DNA of 64,000 nucleotides from Winogradskyella sp. GTDB taxonomy: Bacteria; Bacteroidota; Bacteroidia; Flavobacteriales; Flavobacteriaceae. The DNA lies in assembly GCA_028383925.1 (NCBI GenBank), contig JAOEWO010000003.1, positions 1-64,000 on the forward strand, written 5' to 3'. Below, piece after piece: positions 18,297 to 27,338 of the stretch. Positions within the stretch are counted from its first letter, which is position 1. Each line of letters opens with the position of its first letter. The position numbers and the translations under genes were made by a program. The notes below the pieces were generated by a model. It did no database searches, had not been told where the DNA came from, and was given only the letters and a program-made list of their open reading frames with translations.

Positions 18297-18689
18297 TTAG
18301 ATATCGTCAAAGCTAATGTCTGTAAAACTCTCTGTGCTTGGTTTTGTGTCTTCTGGTGTTTTAGCTTCATTTGTAACAAAGTCATCGTCACGTTTAAAAT
18401 CTTTTTGATGACGTTCACTAATAACTTCTTCACCTTTTTCGTTAATAATATAATCAGTCATTTCGGTTAAGATATCTTTAAACTCAGTAAAGTCTTCTTT
18501 ATAGAGATAGATTTTATGTTTTTTGTAATGAAATGAACCATCGTCATTAGTAAATTTTTTACTCTCTGTAACGGTTAAATAATAGTCACCTGCCTTGGTT
18601 GCTCTAACATCAAAGAAATAAGTTCGTCTGCCAGCACGTAGTACTTTAGAATATATTTCTTCCTTGTCCATCATTTCATAATCACTCAT
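18297..18689 (-). CDS. PUR family DNA/RNA-binding protein (DUF3276)
   Basis: A 130-residue protein with a PUR-alpha-like repeat over residues 10-95 (EEIYSKVLRAGRRTYFFDVRA; DYYLTVTESKK). The remaining C-terminus is acidic and disordered. Bacteroidota and Borrelia homologues bind single-stranded nucleic acid. It is monocistronic and ends in a strong hairpin terminator. Neighbouring genes share no obvious pathway with it. Confidence 0.9.
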   Translation of the reverse strand: MSDYEMMDKEEIYSKVLRAGRRTYFFDVRATKAGDYYLTVTESKKFTNDDGSFHYKKHKIYLYKEDFTEFKDILTEMTDYIINEKGEEVISERHQKDFKRDDDFVTNEAKTPEDTKPSTESFTDISFDDI

Positions 18690-18754
18690 AACTCAATCTT
18701 ATGTTTTTATTCAATTCAAAAATCTAAAAAAAAAGTAAAGTAAACAACTAATTA

Positions 18755-20509
18755 TTACATTTCTTTTTCAGACAGTTGTTTGGTGTAAAGTTCCTTATAG
18801 TAACCCGCTGTGTTAATTAAGCTGTCGTGATTTCCTGTCTGAATAACCTTACCGTCGTCTAATACAATTATTTTGTCAGCATTCTTAGCTGAAGATACAC
18901 GGTGACTTACAATAATTGTAGTTTTATCTTTAGTGAGTTTTACTAAATTTTTAAGTATTTTTTCTTCAGTTTCTGTGTCTACAGCAGATAGGCAGTCGTC
19001 AAATAAAAGAATTTCGGGTTTCTTAATTATAGCTCGGGCAATAGAAACGCGTTGTTTTTGTCCGCCAGATAAAGTAATACCACGCTCGCCCAAAATGGTT
19101 TCATAACCTTTACTAAAGCCAATAATATTTTTATGAACTCTGGCATTTTTTGCAGCCTCAATAACCTCGTCATCTGTGGCGTCTTCTTTTCCAAATTTAA
19201 TATTGTTTTTAATAGTATCTGAAAACAAGAAAGCGTCTTGTGGCACGTAACCTATGCTTTCTCTAAGACTATAAAGGTTAAGTTTTGAGATTGTCGTGTT
19301 ATCTACTAAAATACTTCCGTTGTTAATATCGTAAAGGCGGCCTATTAAATCTAATATGGTAGATTTACCTGAGCCAGTTTTACCTAATATGGCTAATGTT
19401 TCGCCAGATTTAAGCATAAAACTAACGTCTTTTAAAGCTTCAATATTAGTGTCAGGGTAAGTGAAAGATACGTTCTTAAATTCAATATCACCTTTAATTG
19501 GTGTGGGCTCTGTGGCAGTATTTGTAATGTCTGGTTTTGTTTTTAAAAACTCATTTATACGCTCTTGAGATGCTTCTGCTTGTTGTACTAAAGATGTTAC
19601 CCAACCTACAGTAGCTACTGGCCATGTTAACATATTTACATAAATAATAAACTCAGCTATAGTGCCTATGTCTTTTATTTCGCCATCAATATATTGCATA
19701 CCACCAACATAAATAACAATAAGATTACTTATGCCAATTAACAGAATCATTAACGGAAAAAATAAAGCTTGTACTTTGGTAAGGTTAATTTGTTTTTGTC
19801 TGTTTTGGTTAGAAAAATCTGTAAACTCAGTATTAGTTCTAGGCTCTATACCATAAGATTTTATAACAGAAACACCACTAAATGTTTCTTGTGTAAAGGT
19901 AGAAAGTGTAGATAATGATTGCTGTACAATGGTGCTACGCTTATTAATTAATCTACTTAATTGATAAATTGCTACAGATAAAATAGGTAGTGGTAATAAT
20001 GTGTACAACGTTAATTTTGGTGCTGTACTGGTCATGTAAATAAGCGCTACAACAAACAACGTTATCGTATTCATGGTGTACATAATAGCTGGCCCAACGT
20101 ACATGCGTACTTTACCAACATCTTCGCTAATACGGTTCATTAAATCGCCAGTTCGGTTAGATTTGTAAAAGTTTAGCGATAAGACTTGGTAATGTTTATA
20201 TATTTCATTTTTTAGATCATACTCAATGTAACGCGATACATTTATTATGGTTTGTCGCATTAAAAAGGTAAATACACCAGCAACTATAGCAGCACCAATA
20301 ATATAGAGTACGTTAAATATAATTTCTGTTTCAAAAACCTCTTGAGATATTTTTCCGTCAAGTCTATTTGCAACAATAGTAATAGAATCTCCGACTAAAC
20401 GTGGAGTAAATAGCATAAATACTTTGGCAATAATGGTTATAAATATGCCAATTATTAACCGAGATCTATATTTGTAAAAGTATTTATTTAGGTGTTTTAG
20501 TGCTTTCAT
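18755..20509 (-). CDS. ABC exporter, fused permease and ATP-binding protein
   Basis: A 584-residue half-transporter of the MsbA/MdlB type: six membrane helices (about 15-310) and a C-terminal nucleotide-binding domain with Walker A GKTGSGKS, signature LSGGQKQR and Walker B ILLFDDCLSAVD. The position after the Walker B Asp is Asp rather than the catalytic Glu, as seen in several heterodimeric exporters, so this chain may carry the weaker site and need a partner encoded elsewhere. The substrate cannot be read from sequence; lipid or drug export is typical. Confidence 0.9.
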   Translation of the reverse strand: MKALKHLNKYFYKYRSRLIIGIFITIIAKVFMLFTPRLVGDSITIVANRLDGKISQEVFETEIIFNVLYIIGAAIVAGVFTFLMRQTIINVSRYIEYDLKNEIYKHYQVLSLNFYKSNRTGDLMNRISEDVGKVRMYVGPAIMYTMNTITLFVVALIYMTSTAPKLTLYTLLPLPILSVAIYQLSRLINKRSTIVQQSLSTLSTFTQETFSGVSVIKSYGIEPRTNTEFTDFSNQNRQKQINLTKVQALFFPLMILLIGISNLIVIYVGGMQYIDGEIKDIGTIAEFIIYVNMLTWPVATVGWVTSLVQQAEASQERINEFLKTKPDITNTATEPTPIKGDIEFKNVSFTYPDTNIEALKDVSFMLKSGETLAILGKTGSGKSTILDLIGRLYDINNGSILVDNTTISKLNLYSLRESIGYVPQDAFLFSDTIKNNIKFGKEDATDDEVIEAAKNARVHKNIIGFSKGYETILGERGITLSGGQKQRVSIARAIIKKPEILLFDDCLSAVDTETEEKILKNLVKLTKDKTTIIVSHRVSSAKNADKIIVLDDGKVIQTGNHDSLINTAGYYKELYTKQLSEKEM

Positions 20510-20562
20510 AGTGCATTTGGTCAGGCAAAAGTATTACCATAATCTTATTTTGTGGTTAATAT

Positions 20563-20594
20563 TTTGCTAATCCTTTAATTATAATTTATTTTTG
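20563..20594 (+). promoter_or_regulatory. Promoter of the leucine-type dehydrogenase
   Basis: TTTG at 20563-20566 (-33 box) and TATTTTTG at 20587-20594 (-7 box), 20 bases apart, fit the Bacteroidota promoter. The start codon is at 20640, giving a leader of about 40 bases. Confidence 0.55.
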
Positions 20595-20639
20595 CTCGCT
20601 GTTTTTAAAGATTTTTCAACAGCCTTAAATTTTACTTAA

Positions 20640-21743
20640 ATGACTTCAAATATAATTACTCCTAAGGAGCTAAAAAAAATGGATCCAGTTTTTGGTCAAC
20701 ATTCATTCGATGATCATGAACAGATTGTATTCTGTAACGACAAAGATACTGGTTTAAAAGCTATTATTGGTATTCATAATACAGTTTTAGGACCAGCATT
20801 AGGTGGTACAAGAATGTGGCAATACAATAACGAGTGGGAGGCCCTTAACGATGTTTTGCGTTTATCTCGAGGTATGACATTTAAGTCTGCAATAACAGGA
20901 TTAAATCTTGGTGGTGGTAAAGCCGTTATTATTGGCGACGCTAAAACACAAAAAACACCAGAATTAATGAGACGCTTTGGTGAATTTGTACACTCATTAA
21001 GTGGTAAATACATTACTGCAGAAGATGTTGGTATGACAACAGAAGATATGGATACTGTAAGAGAGGTGACTCCTTATGTAACAGGTATTTCAGAAAGTAA
21101 AGGTGGAGCTGGTAACCCTTCTCCAATTACAGCATATGGTGTTTTTATGGGAATGAAAGCAGCTGCCAAATATCAATTTGGATCAGACGTTTTAGAAGAT
21201 AAAAGTGTGTATGTACAAGGTATTGGTAATGTTGGTGAAGCTTTAGTAGAGCATTTAGTTAATGAAGGTGCTAATGTTACAATATCAGACATAAGCCAAG
21301 AACGGTTAGAAGAAGTACGCTCTAAGTATGGTGTAACTATTTATGGTGGTGATGATATATATAGCGAACCTATGGATATCTTTGCGCCTTGTGCTTTAGG
21401 TGCTACTATTAACGATGACACAATACATAAGTTGCGAGCTAAAATTGTAGCAGGTGCTGCAAATAACCAGTTGGCAGACGAAATTAAACATGGTAAGTTA
21501 TTACAAGATAAGGGTATTGTTTATGCACCAGATTTTTTAATTAATGCAGGCGGTATTATTAACGTTTATGCAGAGTTAGAAAATTACGACAGACAAGAAA
21601 TTATTCGTAAAACAGAAAATATCTACAATACCACTTTAGAGATTTTAGACAATGCAAAGGTTAATAACTTAACCACACACGATGCGGCCTTAAATATTGC
21701 TAGAGAACGTATTGAAACTCGTAAAAGAGAAAATTCTAAATAG
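20640..21743 (+). CDS. Glu/Leu/Phe/Val dehydrogenase (leucine dehydrogenase type)
   Basis: A 367-residue NAD-dependent amino-acid dehydrogenase. The catalytic region is LNLGGGKAVIIGD, with the active-site Lys near residue 90; TAEDVGMT and the Rossmann nucleotide site VQGIGNVGEAL (about residues 193-203) follow. Length and the GGGKAVI motif match leucine/valine dehydrogenases better than the 420-450-residue glutamate enzymes. It deaminates branched-chain amino acids reversibly to 2-oxoacids, which in flavobacteria feeds branched fatty acid synthesis. It has its own promoter and a hairpin at its 3' end. Confidence 0.93.
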   Translation: MTSNIITPKELKKMDPVFGQHSFDDHEQIVFCNDKDTGLKAIIGIHNTVLGPALGGTRMWQYNNEWEALNDVLRLSRGMTFKSAITGLNLGGGKAVIIGDAKTQKTPELMRRFGEFVHSLSGKYITAEDVGMTTEDMDTVREVTPYVTGISESKGGAGNPSPITAYGVFMGMKAAAKYQFGSDVLEDKSVYVQGIGNVGEALVEHLVNEGANVTISDISQERLEEVRSKYGVTIYGGDDIYSEPMDIFAPCALGATINDDTIHKLRAKIVAGAANNQLADEIKHGKLLQDKGIVYAPDFLINAGGIINVYAELENYDRQEIIRKTENIYNTTLEILDNAKVNNLTTHDAALNIARERIETRKRENSK

Positions 21744-21779
21744 ACGTTATTAAATTTTTATTTCAGAATTAAATAATAG

Positions 21780-21787
21780 TATTTTTG
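21780..21787 (+). promoter_or_regulatory. Candidate -7 promoter box for nusB
   Basis: TATTTTTG matches TAnnTTTG. Transcription would begin about four to eight bases later, inside the first arm of the hairpin at 21789-21816, so messages started here could not form the hairpin. Confidence 0.5.
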
Positions 21788-21788
21788 C

Positions 21789-21820
21789 AAGGTGAATCTT
21801 AAAAAAGGTTCACCTTTTTT
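21789..21820 (+). terminator. Terminator of the leucine-type dehydrogenase
   Basis: Arms AAGGTGAA (21789-21796) and TTCACCTT (21809-21816) run straight into T's to 21820. It lies 45 bp after the dehydrogenase stop and overlaps the expected start of nusB transcription. Confidence 0.7.
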
Positions 21821-21850
21821 AACCCATAATAAAAAGCCAGTTCTTTACAC

Positions 21851-22795
21851 ATGCTAAACCGAAGACACATCAGAATAAAAGTTATGCAATCTATGTATGC
21901 TTTTAAAGGAACAGAAAGTGATAACCTTTCTAAAGATGAAAAATTTTTACTTCATAGCTTAGATAGCATGTACGATTTATACCTATGTATACTTGCTTTA
22001 CTGACAGAAGTACACAAAAAGAGTAAGGTTTATAATACCAAAATCGAAAAAAAACTTTCAACATCAGTATCACCTAACACGAGTGCGGTAAAGTTAGAAG
22101 ACAACCAATTACTACTTGCTATTAGTGCTAATAAAATGCTTCAAGAGCATATTTCTAAACGCAAATTAAACTTTTGGGATTTAGATTTTGAATATGTTGA
22201 TATCATCTTCAAATCTATACTTAAAAGTGATTTGTATGCTGAATATATGACTAACGAAGACGTCTCTTTTACTACAGATAAAAAGTTTATGGTAGCTGTT
22301 TATACCGAAATTATTGCACCAAATGAAAAGCTTTACGATTATTTTGAAGATAAGCGACTCACTTGGGTAGACGATTTACCTGTGGTAAACACTACAATTG
22401 TTAAGGTATTTAGAAAGCTTAAGTTAACATCGCCAGACACCATCTTATTACCAGATTTGTATAAAGATGAAGACGATAGAGCATTTGCATCTGCGCTTTT
22501 CACAAAAACATTACTAAATAATTCTAAATTTAAAGACGAAATTACTGCAAAGGCCAAAAACTGGGACGGTGATCGTTTAGCAAGTCTTGACGGTGTTTTA
22601 TTAAAAATGGCACTTTGTGAGTTTCAAAAATTTCCATCTATTCCTTTTAAAGTAACCATTAATGAATATTTAGAAATAGCAAAAGAATACTCTACACCTA
22701 AAAGTAGTCTCTTTATTAATGGTATATTAGACAAAATAGTTAAAGAATACCAAGCTAATAATGTAGACCTAAAATCGGGGAGAGGATTAGTGTGA
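21851..22795 (+). CDS. nusB: Transcription antitermination factor NusB
   Basis: A 314-residue protein. The C-terminal 140 residues carry the NusB fold (KAKNWDGDRLASLDGVLLKMALCEF; VTINEYLEIAKEYS). The first 170 residues are an N-terminal extension usual in Bacteroidota NusB but absent from the 140-residue E. coli protein. NusB with NusE binds boxA RNA to prevent termination in rRNA operons. It heads a short run of genes with DUF1573 and yajC. Confidence 0.92.
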   Translation: MLNRRHIRIKVMQSMYAFKGTESDNLSKDEKFLLHSLDSMYDLYLCILALLTEVHKKSKVYNTKIEKKLSTSVSPNTSAVKLEDNQLLLAISANKMLQEHISKRKLNFWDLDFEYVDIIFKSILKSDLYAEYMTNEDVSFTTDKKFMVAVYTEIIAPNEKLYDYFEDKRLTWVDDLPVVNTTIVKVFRKLKLTSPDTILLPDLYKDEDDRAFASALFTKTLLNNSKFKDEITAKAKNWDGDRLASLDGVLLKMALCEFQKFPSIPFKVTINEYLEIAKEYSTPKSSLFINGILDKIVKEYQANNVDLKSGRGLV

Positions 22796-22918
22796 TAACT
22801 AGCAATGGGTTATGGTAAACTTGTTAAGAAGTGTTTAAAAATTTTAATTCATTTAAAATAATTGTTACCTTTAGCTGCTAATATTAAAAAGTATATAATA
22901 ATTTTAAAAATAAAAGTG

Positions 22919-23479
22919 ATGAAAAAAGTAATTTTAGGACTTGGAGCATTGTGTATGGTAGCCTTTACATCTTGTAAAGATGATGCTGCTAGTAAAGTAA
23001 AAGCAGATAACGTTGCAATTGCAGCAGAAAGAGACGCTAACGCAGGAGATTTTCCGGTAGTAAAATTTGATAAAACAGAGCACGACTTTGGTACTATTGA
23101 AAACGGAACACCAGTAGAAACTATATTTAAATACACTAACACTGGTAACTCTAAGTTAGTAGTTAGTAATATTAAAAGTACTTGTGGTTGTACTGTACCA
23201 TCTAATTGGACAAGAGAAGTAGATCCAGGTGAGACAGGTGAATTTGCAGTAAAGTTTAATGGAAAAGGAAACGGAAACAAAGTTTCTAAATCTATAACTA
23301 TGACTACAAACTCAGAAAAAGGTTCAGAAATTGTTAAGATTTCTGCTTTTGTTGAAAAAGATCCTAATGCACCAGTAAAGCAACCAGGAAGCGCAACAAT
23401 TAACCCAATATCTAATGGTGGTAACTCTGTTGTAAAGTCATCTACACAGCCAGGTCACGAAGGACATAACCACGATTAA
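22919..23479 (+). CDS. DUF1573 domain-containing lipoprotein
   Basis: A 186-residue lipoprotein. I start it at the ATG at 22919 because the product then begins with a normal lipoprotein signal (MKKVILGLGALC, lipobox FTSC); the frame is open from a TTG at 22862 but that would hide the signal. DUF1573 (about residues 60-155) has the FGTIENGTPVE opening and a C-G-C motif (TCGCTVP). It is an Ig-like exported protein of unknown function that commonly precedes yajC in flavobacteria. Confidence 0.88.
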   Translation: MKKVILGLGALCMVAFTSCKDDAASKVKADNVAIAAERDANAGDFPVVKFDKTEHDFGTIENGTPVETIFKYTNTGNSKLVVSNIKSTCGCTVPSNWTREVDPGETGEFAVKFNGKGNGNKVSKSITMTTNSEKGSEIVKISAFVEKDPNAPVKQPGSATINPISNGGNSVVKSSTQPGHEGHNHD

Positions 23480-23488
23480 TAATATTTA

Positions 23489-23779
23489 ATGGAAGGATTA
23501 AGTTCAGTTTTACCGTTTGTAGCCATTTTTGCAGTGATGTATTTCTTTATGATTGCACCACAAATGAAAAGAACAAAACAAGAAAAGAAATTTGCAAGCG
23601 ACCTAAAACGTGGCGATCGTGTTATCACTAAAAGTGGTATGCATGGTAAAGTTATGGAGCTAAACGATAAAGATGGCAGTTGTGTTATTGAAACGTTAGC
23701 AGGAAAAATTAAGTTTGACCGCTCTGCAATTTCAATGGAAATGAGTAAGAAGCTAAATGTACCAGCAGTTGTAAAATAA
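23489..23779 (+). CDS. yajC: Sec translocase accessory subunit YajC
   Basis: A 96-residue inner-membrane protein with one helix at residues 7-24 (VAIFAVMYFFMIAPQMKR), the typical basic stop-transfer sequence, and a small YajC domain with GDRVITKSGMHGKV. It associates with SecDF to help protein export. It lies nine bp after the DUF1573 gene and ends in a strong terminator. Confidence 0.95.
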   Translation: MEGLSSVLPFVAIFAVMYFFMIAPQMKRTKQEKKFASDLKRGDRVITKSGMHGKVMELNDKDGSCVIETLAGKIKFDRSAISMEMSKKLNVPAVVK

Positions 23780-23801
23780 GCTCTTAGCAAAATAGTATAA
23801 T

Positions 23802-23827
23802 AAAAGCCACTCAATGAGTGGCTTTTT
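23802..23827 (+). terminator. Intrinsic terminator after yajC
   Basis: Stem GCCACTC/GAGTGGC with a 3-base loop, extended by four A-T pairs, then a T run. It closes the nusB-DUF1573-yajC unit. Confidence 0.9.
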
Positions 23828-24011
23828 GTTGTTTAAAAGTTTCAGATTTAATTTGGCATAAGTACTATTTTGTATGTTTAGTTGTTAAGGTCTTTTTTTG
23901 TTTTACTTCTGTTAGCGTCTTGTTATAAATTATCTATTTTTAGTATAAGTCGATGTAAGTTTAAAATTTTCAACTTTAAGTCTAAAAGCTAGTATATTGT
24001 AAAATGTAAAG

Positions 24012-24061
24012 TATATTTGTCATATAGTAAAATAAAATTTACTTAATATAAAATATATTTG
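24012..24061 (+). promoter_or_regulatory. Two identical TATATTTG -7 boxes 42 bp apart
   Basis: TATATTTG occurs at 24012-24019 and at 24054-24061, each followed by TCA and embedded in a similar 14-base context (AAGTATATTTGTCA / AAATATATTTGTCA). The second lies only six bases before the ATG at 24068, so it would give a nearly leaderless message. Confidence 0.45.
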
Positions 24062-24067
24062 TCAATT

Positions 24068-24517
24068 ATGAATACTAAAGAAATTATAAATTGTGAGCAA
24101 CGAAAGTTTCAAAAGCTTATAAAATTTAGATTACCACATCGTTTTATGTCTATTGGTATTGCTGTAGTGTTATTAGCAATAGCATTTATGTTTGTAAGGG
24201 CATTTACTATAGATGGTGAGACCGAATGGCTTAAGCAATTTTTGCAGAAAACTCTGTTAGTAGGCATGCTTATTATGTCGCTTTCTAAAGATAAAATAGA
24301 AGACGAGATGACGTTAAGTTTAAGAGCACAATCTTATGCTGTAGCTTTTGTTATTGGTGTTATCTATGCTTTAGTTATGCCTTATGTAGAGTTTGGTGTC
24401 TCTAATGCAGTGCACTCAGGTGGTGAAGCTTTTAAAGATTTAGGAGATTTTCAGGTATTGTTATTTATGTTAATGATACAGTTAATGTTTTATCATAACT
24501 TAAAACGCTTCAGATAA
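24068..24517 (+). CDS. Small membrane protein paired with an HTH regulator
   Basis: A 149-residue protein starting at the ATG at 24068 (the frame is open from a TTG at 24059). It has a charged N-terminus and about four membrane helices (residues 30-50, 65-82, 95-115 and 130-145). I recognise no enzyme motif. It overlaps the following XRE-type regulator by one base (TAATG). Membrane protein/HTH pairs of this form occur widely and may be self-regulating. The tandem promoter boxes upstream suggest controlled expression. Confidence 0.7.
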   Translation: MNTKEIINCEQRKFQKLIKFRLPHRFMSIGIAVVLLAIAFMFVRAFTIDGETEWLKQFLQKTLLVGMLIMSLSKDKIEDEMTLSLRAQSYAVAFVIGVIYALVMPYVEFGVSNAVHSGGEAFKDLGDFQVLLFMLMIQLMFYHNLKRFR

Positions 24518-24717
24518 TGATAAATACTATAAAGGTAGAGCGTGCTATTTTAAATTTAACACAAGATGATTTAGCAAAAAAGATTGGGGTTTCTAGGCAA
24601 ACTATTAACTCAATTGAAGCGAATAGATATGTGCCTTCAACTGTTTTGGCTTTAAAGCTTTCTGCTGTTTTTAATAAGCCAGTTAATGATTTTTTTAAAT
24701 TAGCTGCAGATGATTAG
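24517..24717 (+). CDS. XRE-family helix-turn-helix transcriptional regulator
   Basis: A 66-residue protein that is almost entirely one Cro/CI-type HTH (residues 5-60: LTQDDLAKKIGVSRQTINSI). It resembles the YozG/YgzD group of minimal regulators that act with a small membrane protein. Translationally coupled to the upstream membrane gene. The duplicated boxes at 24012 and 24054 are possible targets. Confidence 0.9.
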   Translation: MINTIKVERAILNLTQDDLAKKIGVSRQTINSIEANRYVPSTVLALKLSAVFNKPVNDFFKLAADD

Positions 24718-24740
24718 TCTAGTTGTAATTGCTGTAAAAC

Positions 24741-25415
24741 TTATGGTAAGTTGGTTATAAAATCTTTAATACCAGCTGTTGCAGATTTAGCTATTACAGT
24801 AACTTTTGGTCTGTTTGTAATTGCAGGTTTAGGATCTATATAATATATAGGTACATGTGTTGGTACATAATCTATAAGGCTTGCAGCTGGGTATACCTGC
24901 ATGCTTGTGCCAATAATTAAAAGTATATCTGCTGTATCGCAAATGTTAATCGCTGTATCTATCATTGGTACAGCTTCACCAAACCATACAATGTGTGGTC
25001 TTAATTGGTAGCCTTTAAGACAAGTGTCACCTATATGTATGTTTTCTGTCCAGTTTTTAATGTCATTTTCGTTACCGGTACTTCTAATTTTACGTAATTC
25101 TCCATGTAGGTGCACTACATTACTGCTTCCGGCACGTTCATGTAAATCATCAACATTTTGGGTAATTATGGTAACCTTGTGGTCTTTTTCTAAATGAGCC
25201 AAAGCAATATGAGCTTGGTTTGGTGTTACCGTTTTAAGTTGTTGTCGTCTTTGGTTGTAAAAATTGAGTACTAATTCTGGGTTTTTTTTAAATCCTTCTG
25301 GTGAGGCAACTTCCATAACATCGTGTCCTTCCCAAAGGCCATCAGCATCTCTAAACGTTTTTAAGCCGCTTTCTGCACTTATGCCAGCACCAGTAAGTAC
25401 AACAATATGTTTCAT
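24741..25415 (-). CDS. NAD-dependent protein deacylase (sirtuin class III type)
   Basis: A 224-residue Sir2 protein. NAD-binding motifs GAGISAESGLKTFRD (about residues 8-22) and QNVDDLHERAG, and the catalytic His of HLHGE (near residue 120), are present. A Tyr-x-x-Arg motif (FYNQRR, near residue 55) is that of desuccinylases/demalonylases such as SIRT5 and CobB. The usual four zinc-binding Cys are missing: only one Cys remains in the segment between HGEL and LRPHIVWFGE. It should remove acyl groups from lysines using NAD. Confidence 0.9.
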   Translation of the reverse strand: MKHIVVLTGAGISAESGLKTFRDADGLWEGHDVMEVASPEGFKKNPELVLNFYNQRRQQLKTVTPNQAHIALAHLEKDHKVTIITQNVDDLHERAGSSNVVHLHGELRKIRSTGNENDIKNWTENIHIGDTCLKGYQLRPHIVWFGEAVPMIDTAINICDTADILLIIGTSMQVYPAASLIDYVPTHVPIYYIDPKPAITNRPKVTVIAKSATAGIKDFITNLP

Positions 25416-25423
25416 CTTTTAGT

Positions 25424-26632
25424 TTAAGATTTTCGTTTCCATTGTTTGTAGATTTTAGAATTTACAAAAGCATCTAGTTCATTGCTACCATCAGCTTCTT
25501 TTTCTTCTAAAAACTCTAAAAGTGCGTCACGCTCATAACCTTGGTCTAATAACTCTTTAACGATCTTTAGTGCATCATCAAAACGATTTTGATAATTAAG
25601 ACAAACCATCTGCCCAATATAAGCCTCAAAGAGATCAGGGTAATTTACAGTCATATACGCATAGCTACTTTCTGCATTGGTATAATCATTATTCATATAA
25701 TAGGTGTTGGCTTTTACAAGATTTAAGAAGTCATCACCTGTTTCGTCTATAAGGATGTCAATATTTTCTATCGCTTTTTGGTAGTCTTCTTTAAGGATAT
25801 AATAATCGACCTGTTTTAGATATAAAGTTGGGTCATTTGGGTAGAGTTCTGCAAATTCTTCTAAAATTTCTTCATAAATCTTATCATCAAAATCGCTTGC
25901 ATAACTGCCCTTAATAATAAGTGTGAATTTTTCTTTAGCCATTGGGCCTTTAATCTCATTTATCTTTTCGTAAGCTTCTTTTGCCTTGCCTTGCAAAGCT
26001 AATTTCCTCGATTCTGATATTTTAACTATTTCATTAGTAGAATTAGAGCCTAAAAGGCGAGATATGGGATTTTTACTAGGTTGTGATAAAATAAATAAAC
26101 GTTGTAAGGTTGCACTAAGTTTTTCTCCAGTAAGATAAATGTAAATATCATTAAACTTTAGGGTTTCACCGTCTGAGCATACTTTATAATCATGGTAATT
26201 TACACCAGTCTCGTTAGAGTATAATCTAAAAGTAAAGTAGTAGGCTTTCTCTGCAATAATATATCTGTAATTAACAAGGTTGTAATAGGCGCCTTCATCT
26301 ATTTGTGCCACAATTTTTTTTGATAATTCTGAGCCTGTTTTACGTATGCCTGTCATAAACCCTTTGGTATATTCGTCAGTCATATCTATAACGTCATTAT
26401 CACCAATTGCTTTTATAAACGAATTAACATCAAATTTTTCGTTAAAAGCGGTGGTCTCAGATGCGTTAAAAGAGGCTTCGACGTACTGTGCCAATTCAGC
26501 TACTTTTTGGTCATTTTCCTCATTTTCAGTTAACAAGAGGCAAGAGCAGACTTTGGTGTCTTCTTGCGCATAACTAAGTGCCGAAATAATAATAGTAAAA
26601 ACTAAACTAAGGATAGTAGATTTAAATTTCAT
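25424..26632 (-). CDS. Secreted TPR-containing protein, unrecognised
   Basis: A 402-residue exported protein with a signal peptide (1-22, ending ALSYA). The C-terminal part (about residues 225-385) shows tetratricopeptide-like helices (DPTLYLKQVDYYILKEDYQ; NDYTNAESSYAYMTVNYPD). The N-terminal 200 residues match nothing I know. It probably works in the periplasm through protein contacts. It lies eight bp upstream of the sirtuin gene in the same direction and may be co-transcribed. Confidence 0.7.
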   Translation of the reverse strand: MKFKSTILSLVFTIIISALSYAQEDTKVCSCLLLTENEENDQKVAELAQYVEASFNASETTAFNEKFDVNSFIKAIGDNDVIDMTDEYTKGFMTGIRKTGSELSKKIVAQIDEGAYYNLVNYRYIIAEKAYYFTFRLYSNETGVNYHDYKVCSDGETLKFNDIYIYLTGEKLSATLQRLFILSQPSKNPISRLLGSNSTNEIVKISESRKLALQGKAKEAYEKINEIKGPMAKEKFTLIIKGSYASDFDDKIYEEILEEFAELYPNDPTLYLKQVDYYILKEDYQKAIENIDILIDETGDDFLNLVKANTYYMNNDYTNAESSYAYMTVNYPDLFEAYIGQMVCLNYQNRFDDALKIVKELLDQGYERDALLEFLEEKEADGSNELDAFVNSKIYKQWKRKS

Positions 26633-26665
26633 AATTTTATATTGAACCCATAAATATAATATTTT

Positions 26666-27322
26666 ATGGCTGATTTGGCACTACTTAATTACCTAGAAAC
26701 CTTCCTTACCGAGAATAGGAAGCAGCGATTTGAAAACGTTTTAGAAAACCGCACAAAGCATTTTACAGTTGCGACAGAAGATGTTTATCAATTACATAAT
26801 ACAAGTGCAGTAATGCGCTCTTGTGATGTTTTTGGTGTGCAAGAAGTGAGCATTGTTGAGGAGGTTAACTCTAAAAGTATTGATAGAGAAATAGCAATGG
26901 GAGCTCAAAAGTGGGTAGATCTAAAACGTTACCACACTACAAAAGAATGTATAAAAGATTTAAAAGGTAACGGTTACCAAATTGTTGCAACAACACCACA
27001 TGTTAATGATTGTGAATTAATGGATTTTGATATTACTAAAAAGGCGTGTTTTTTCTTCGGAAGAGAAACAGAAGGCTTATCTCAGCATGTTTTAGATGAG
27101 GCAGATAGCTTTTTAAAAATACCGATGGTTGGTTTTACTGAAAGCTTAAATATTTCTGTGTCTGCAGCAATTATACTTCAGCATGTAACCTCAAAATTAA
27201 GGAAGTCTAATATAGAGTGGCAGTTAACTGCAGATGAAATTATTGAAAAGCGTTTTGATTGGGTAAGAAAAACGATAAAAAATTATGATGCTATTGTGGC
27301 GCATTACAAGTTAAATCTTTAA
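26666..27322 (+). CDS. trmH: tRNA (guanosine-2'-O-)-methyltransferase, TrmH type
   Basis: A 218-residue SpoU/SPOUT methyltransferase. Motif 1 is the AVMRSCDVFGVQEV region (about residues 48-62), motif 2 is FFFGRETEGLS and motif 3 is IPMVGFTESLNISVSAAI (about residues 151-168), which form the knotted SAM site. The family 2'-O-methylates G18 in tRNA. The gene is divergent from the TPR gene (33 bp gap). Confidence 0.92.
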   Translation: MADLALLNYLETFLTENRKQRFENVLENRTKHFTVATEDVYQLHNTSAVMRSCDVFGVQEVSIVEEVNSKSIDREIAMGAQKWVDLKRYHTTKECIKDLKGNGYQIVATTPHVNDCELMDFDITKKACFFFGRETEGLSQHVLDEADSFLKIPMVGFTESLNISVSAAIILQHVTSKLRKSNIEWQLTADEIIEKRFDWVRKTIKNYDAIVAHYKLNL

Positions 27323-27338
27323 CAGCCAGTAGTTAAAA

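Noticed and set aside
18231..18470. Plus-strand open frame of 79 codons
   Set aside because: It is antisense to the PUR-family gene and includes its terminator hairpin.
22849..23280. Minus-strand open frame of 143 codons
   Set aside because: It is antisense to the well-supported DUF1573 lipoprotein and has low-complexity sequence typical of shadows.
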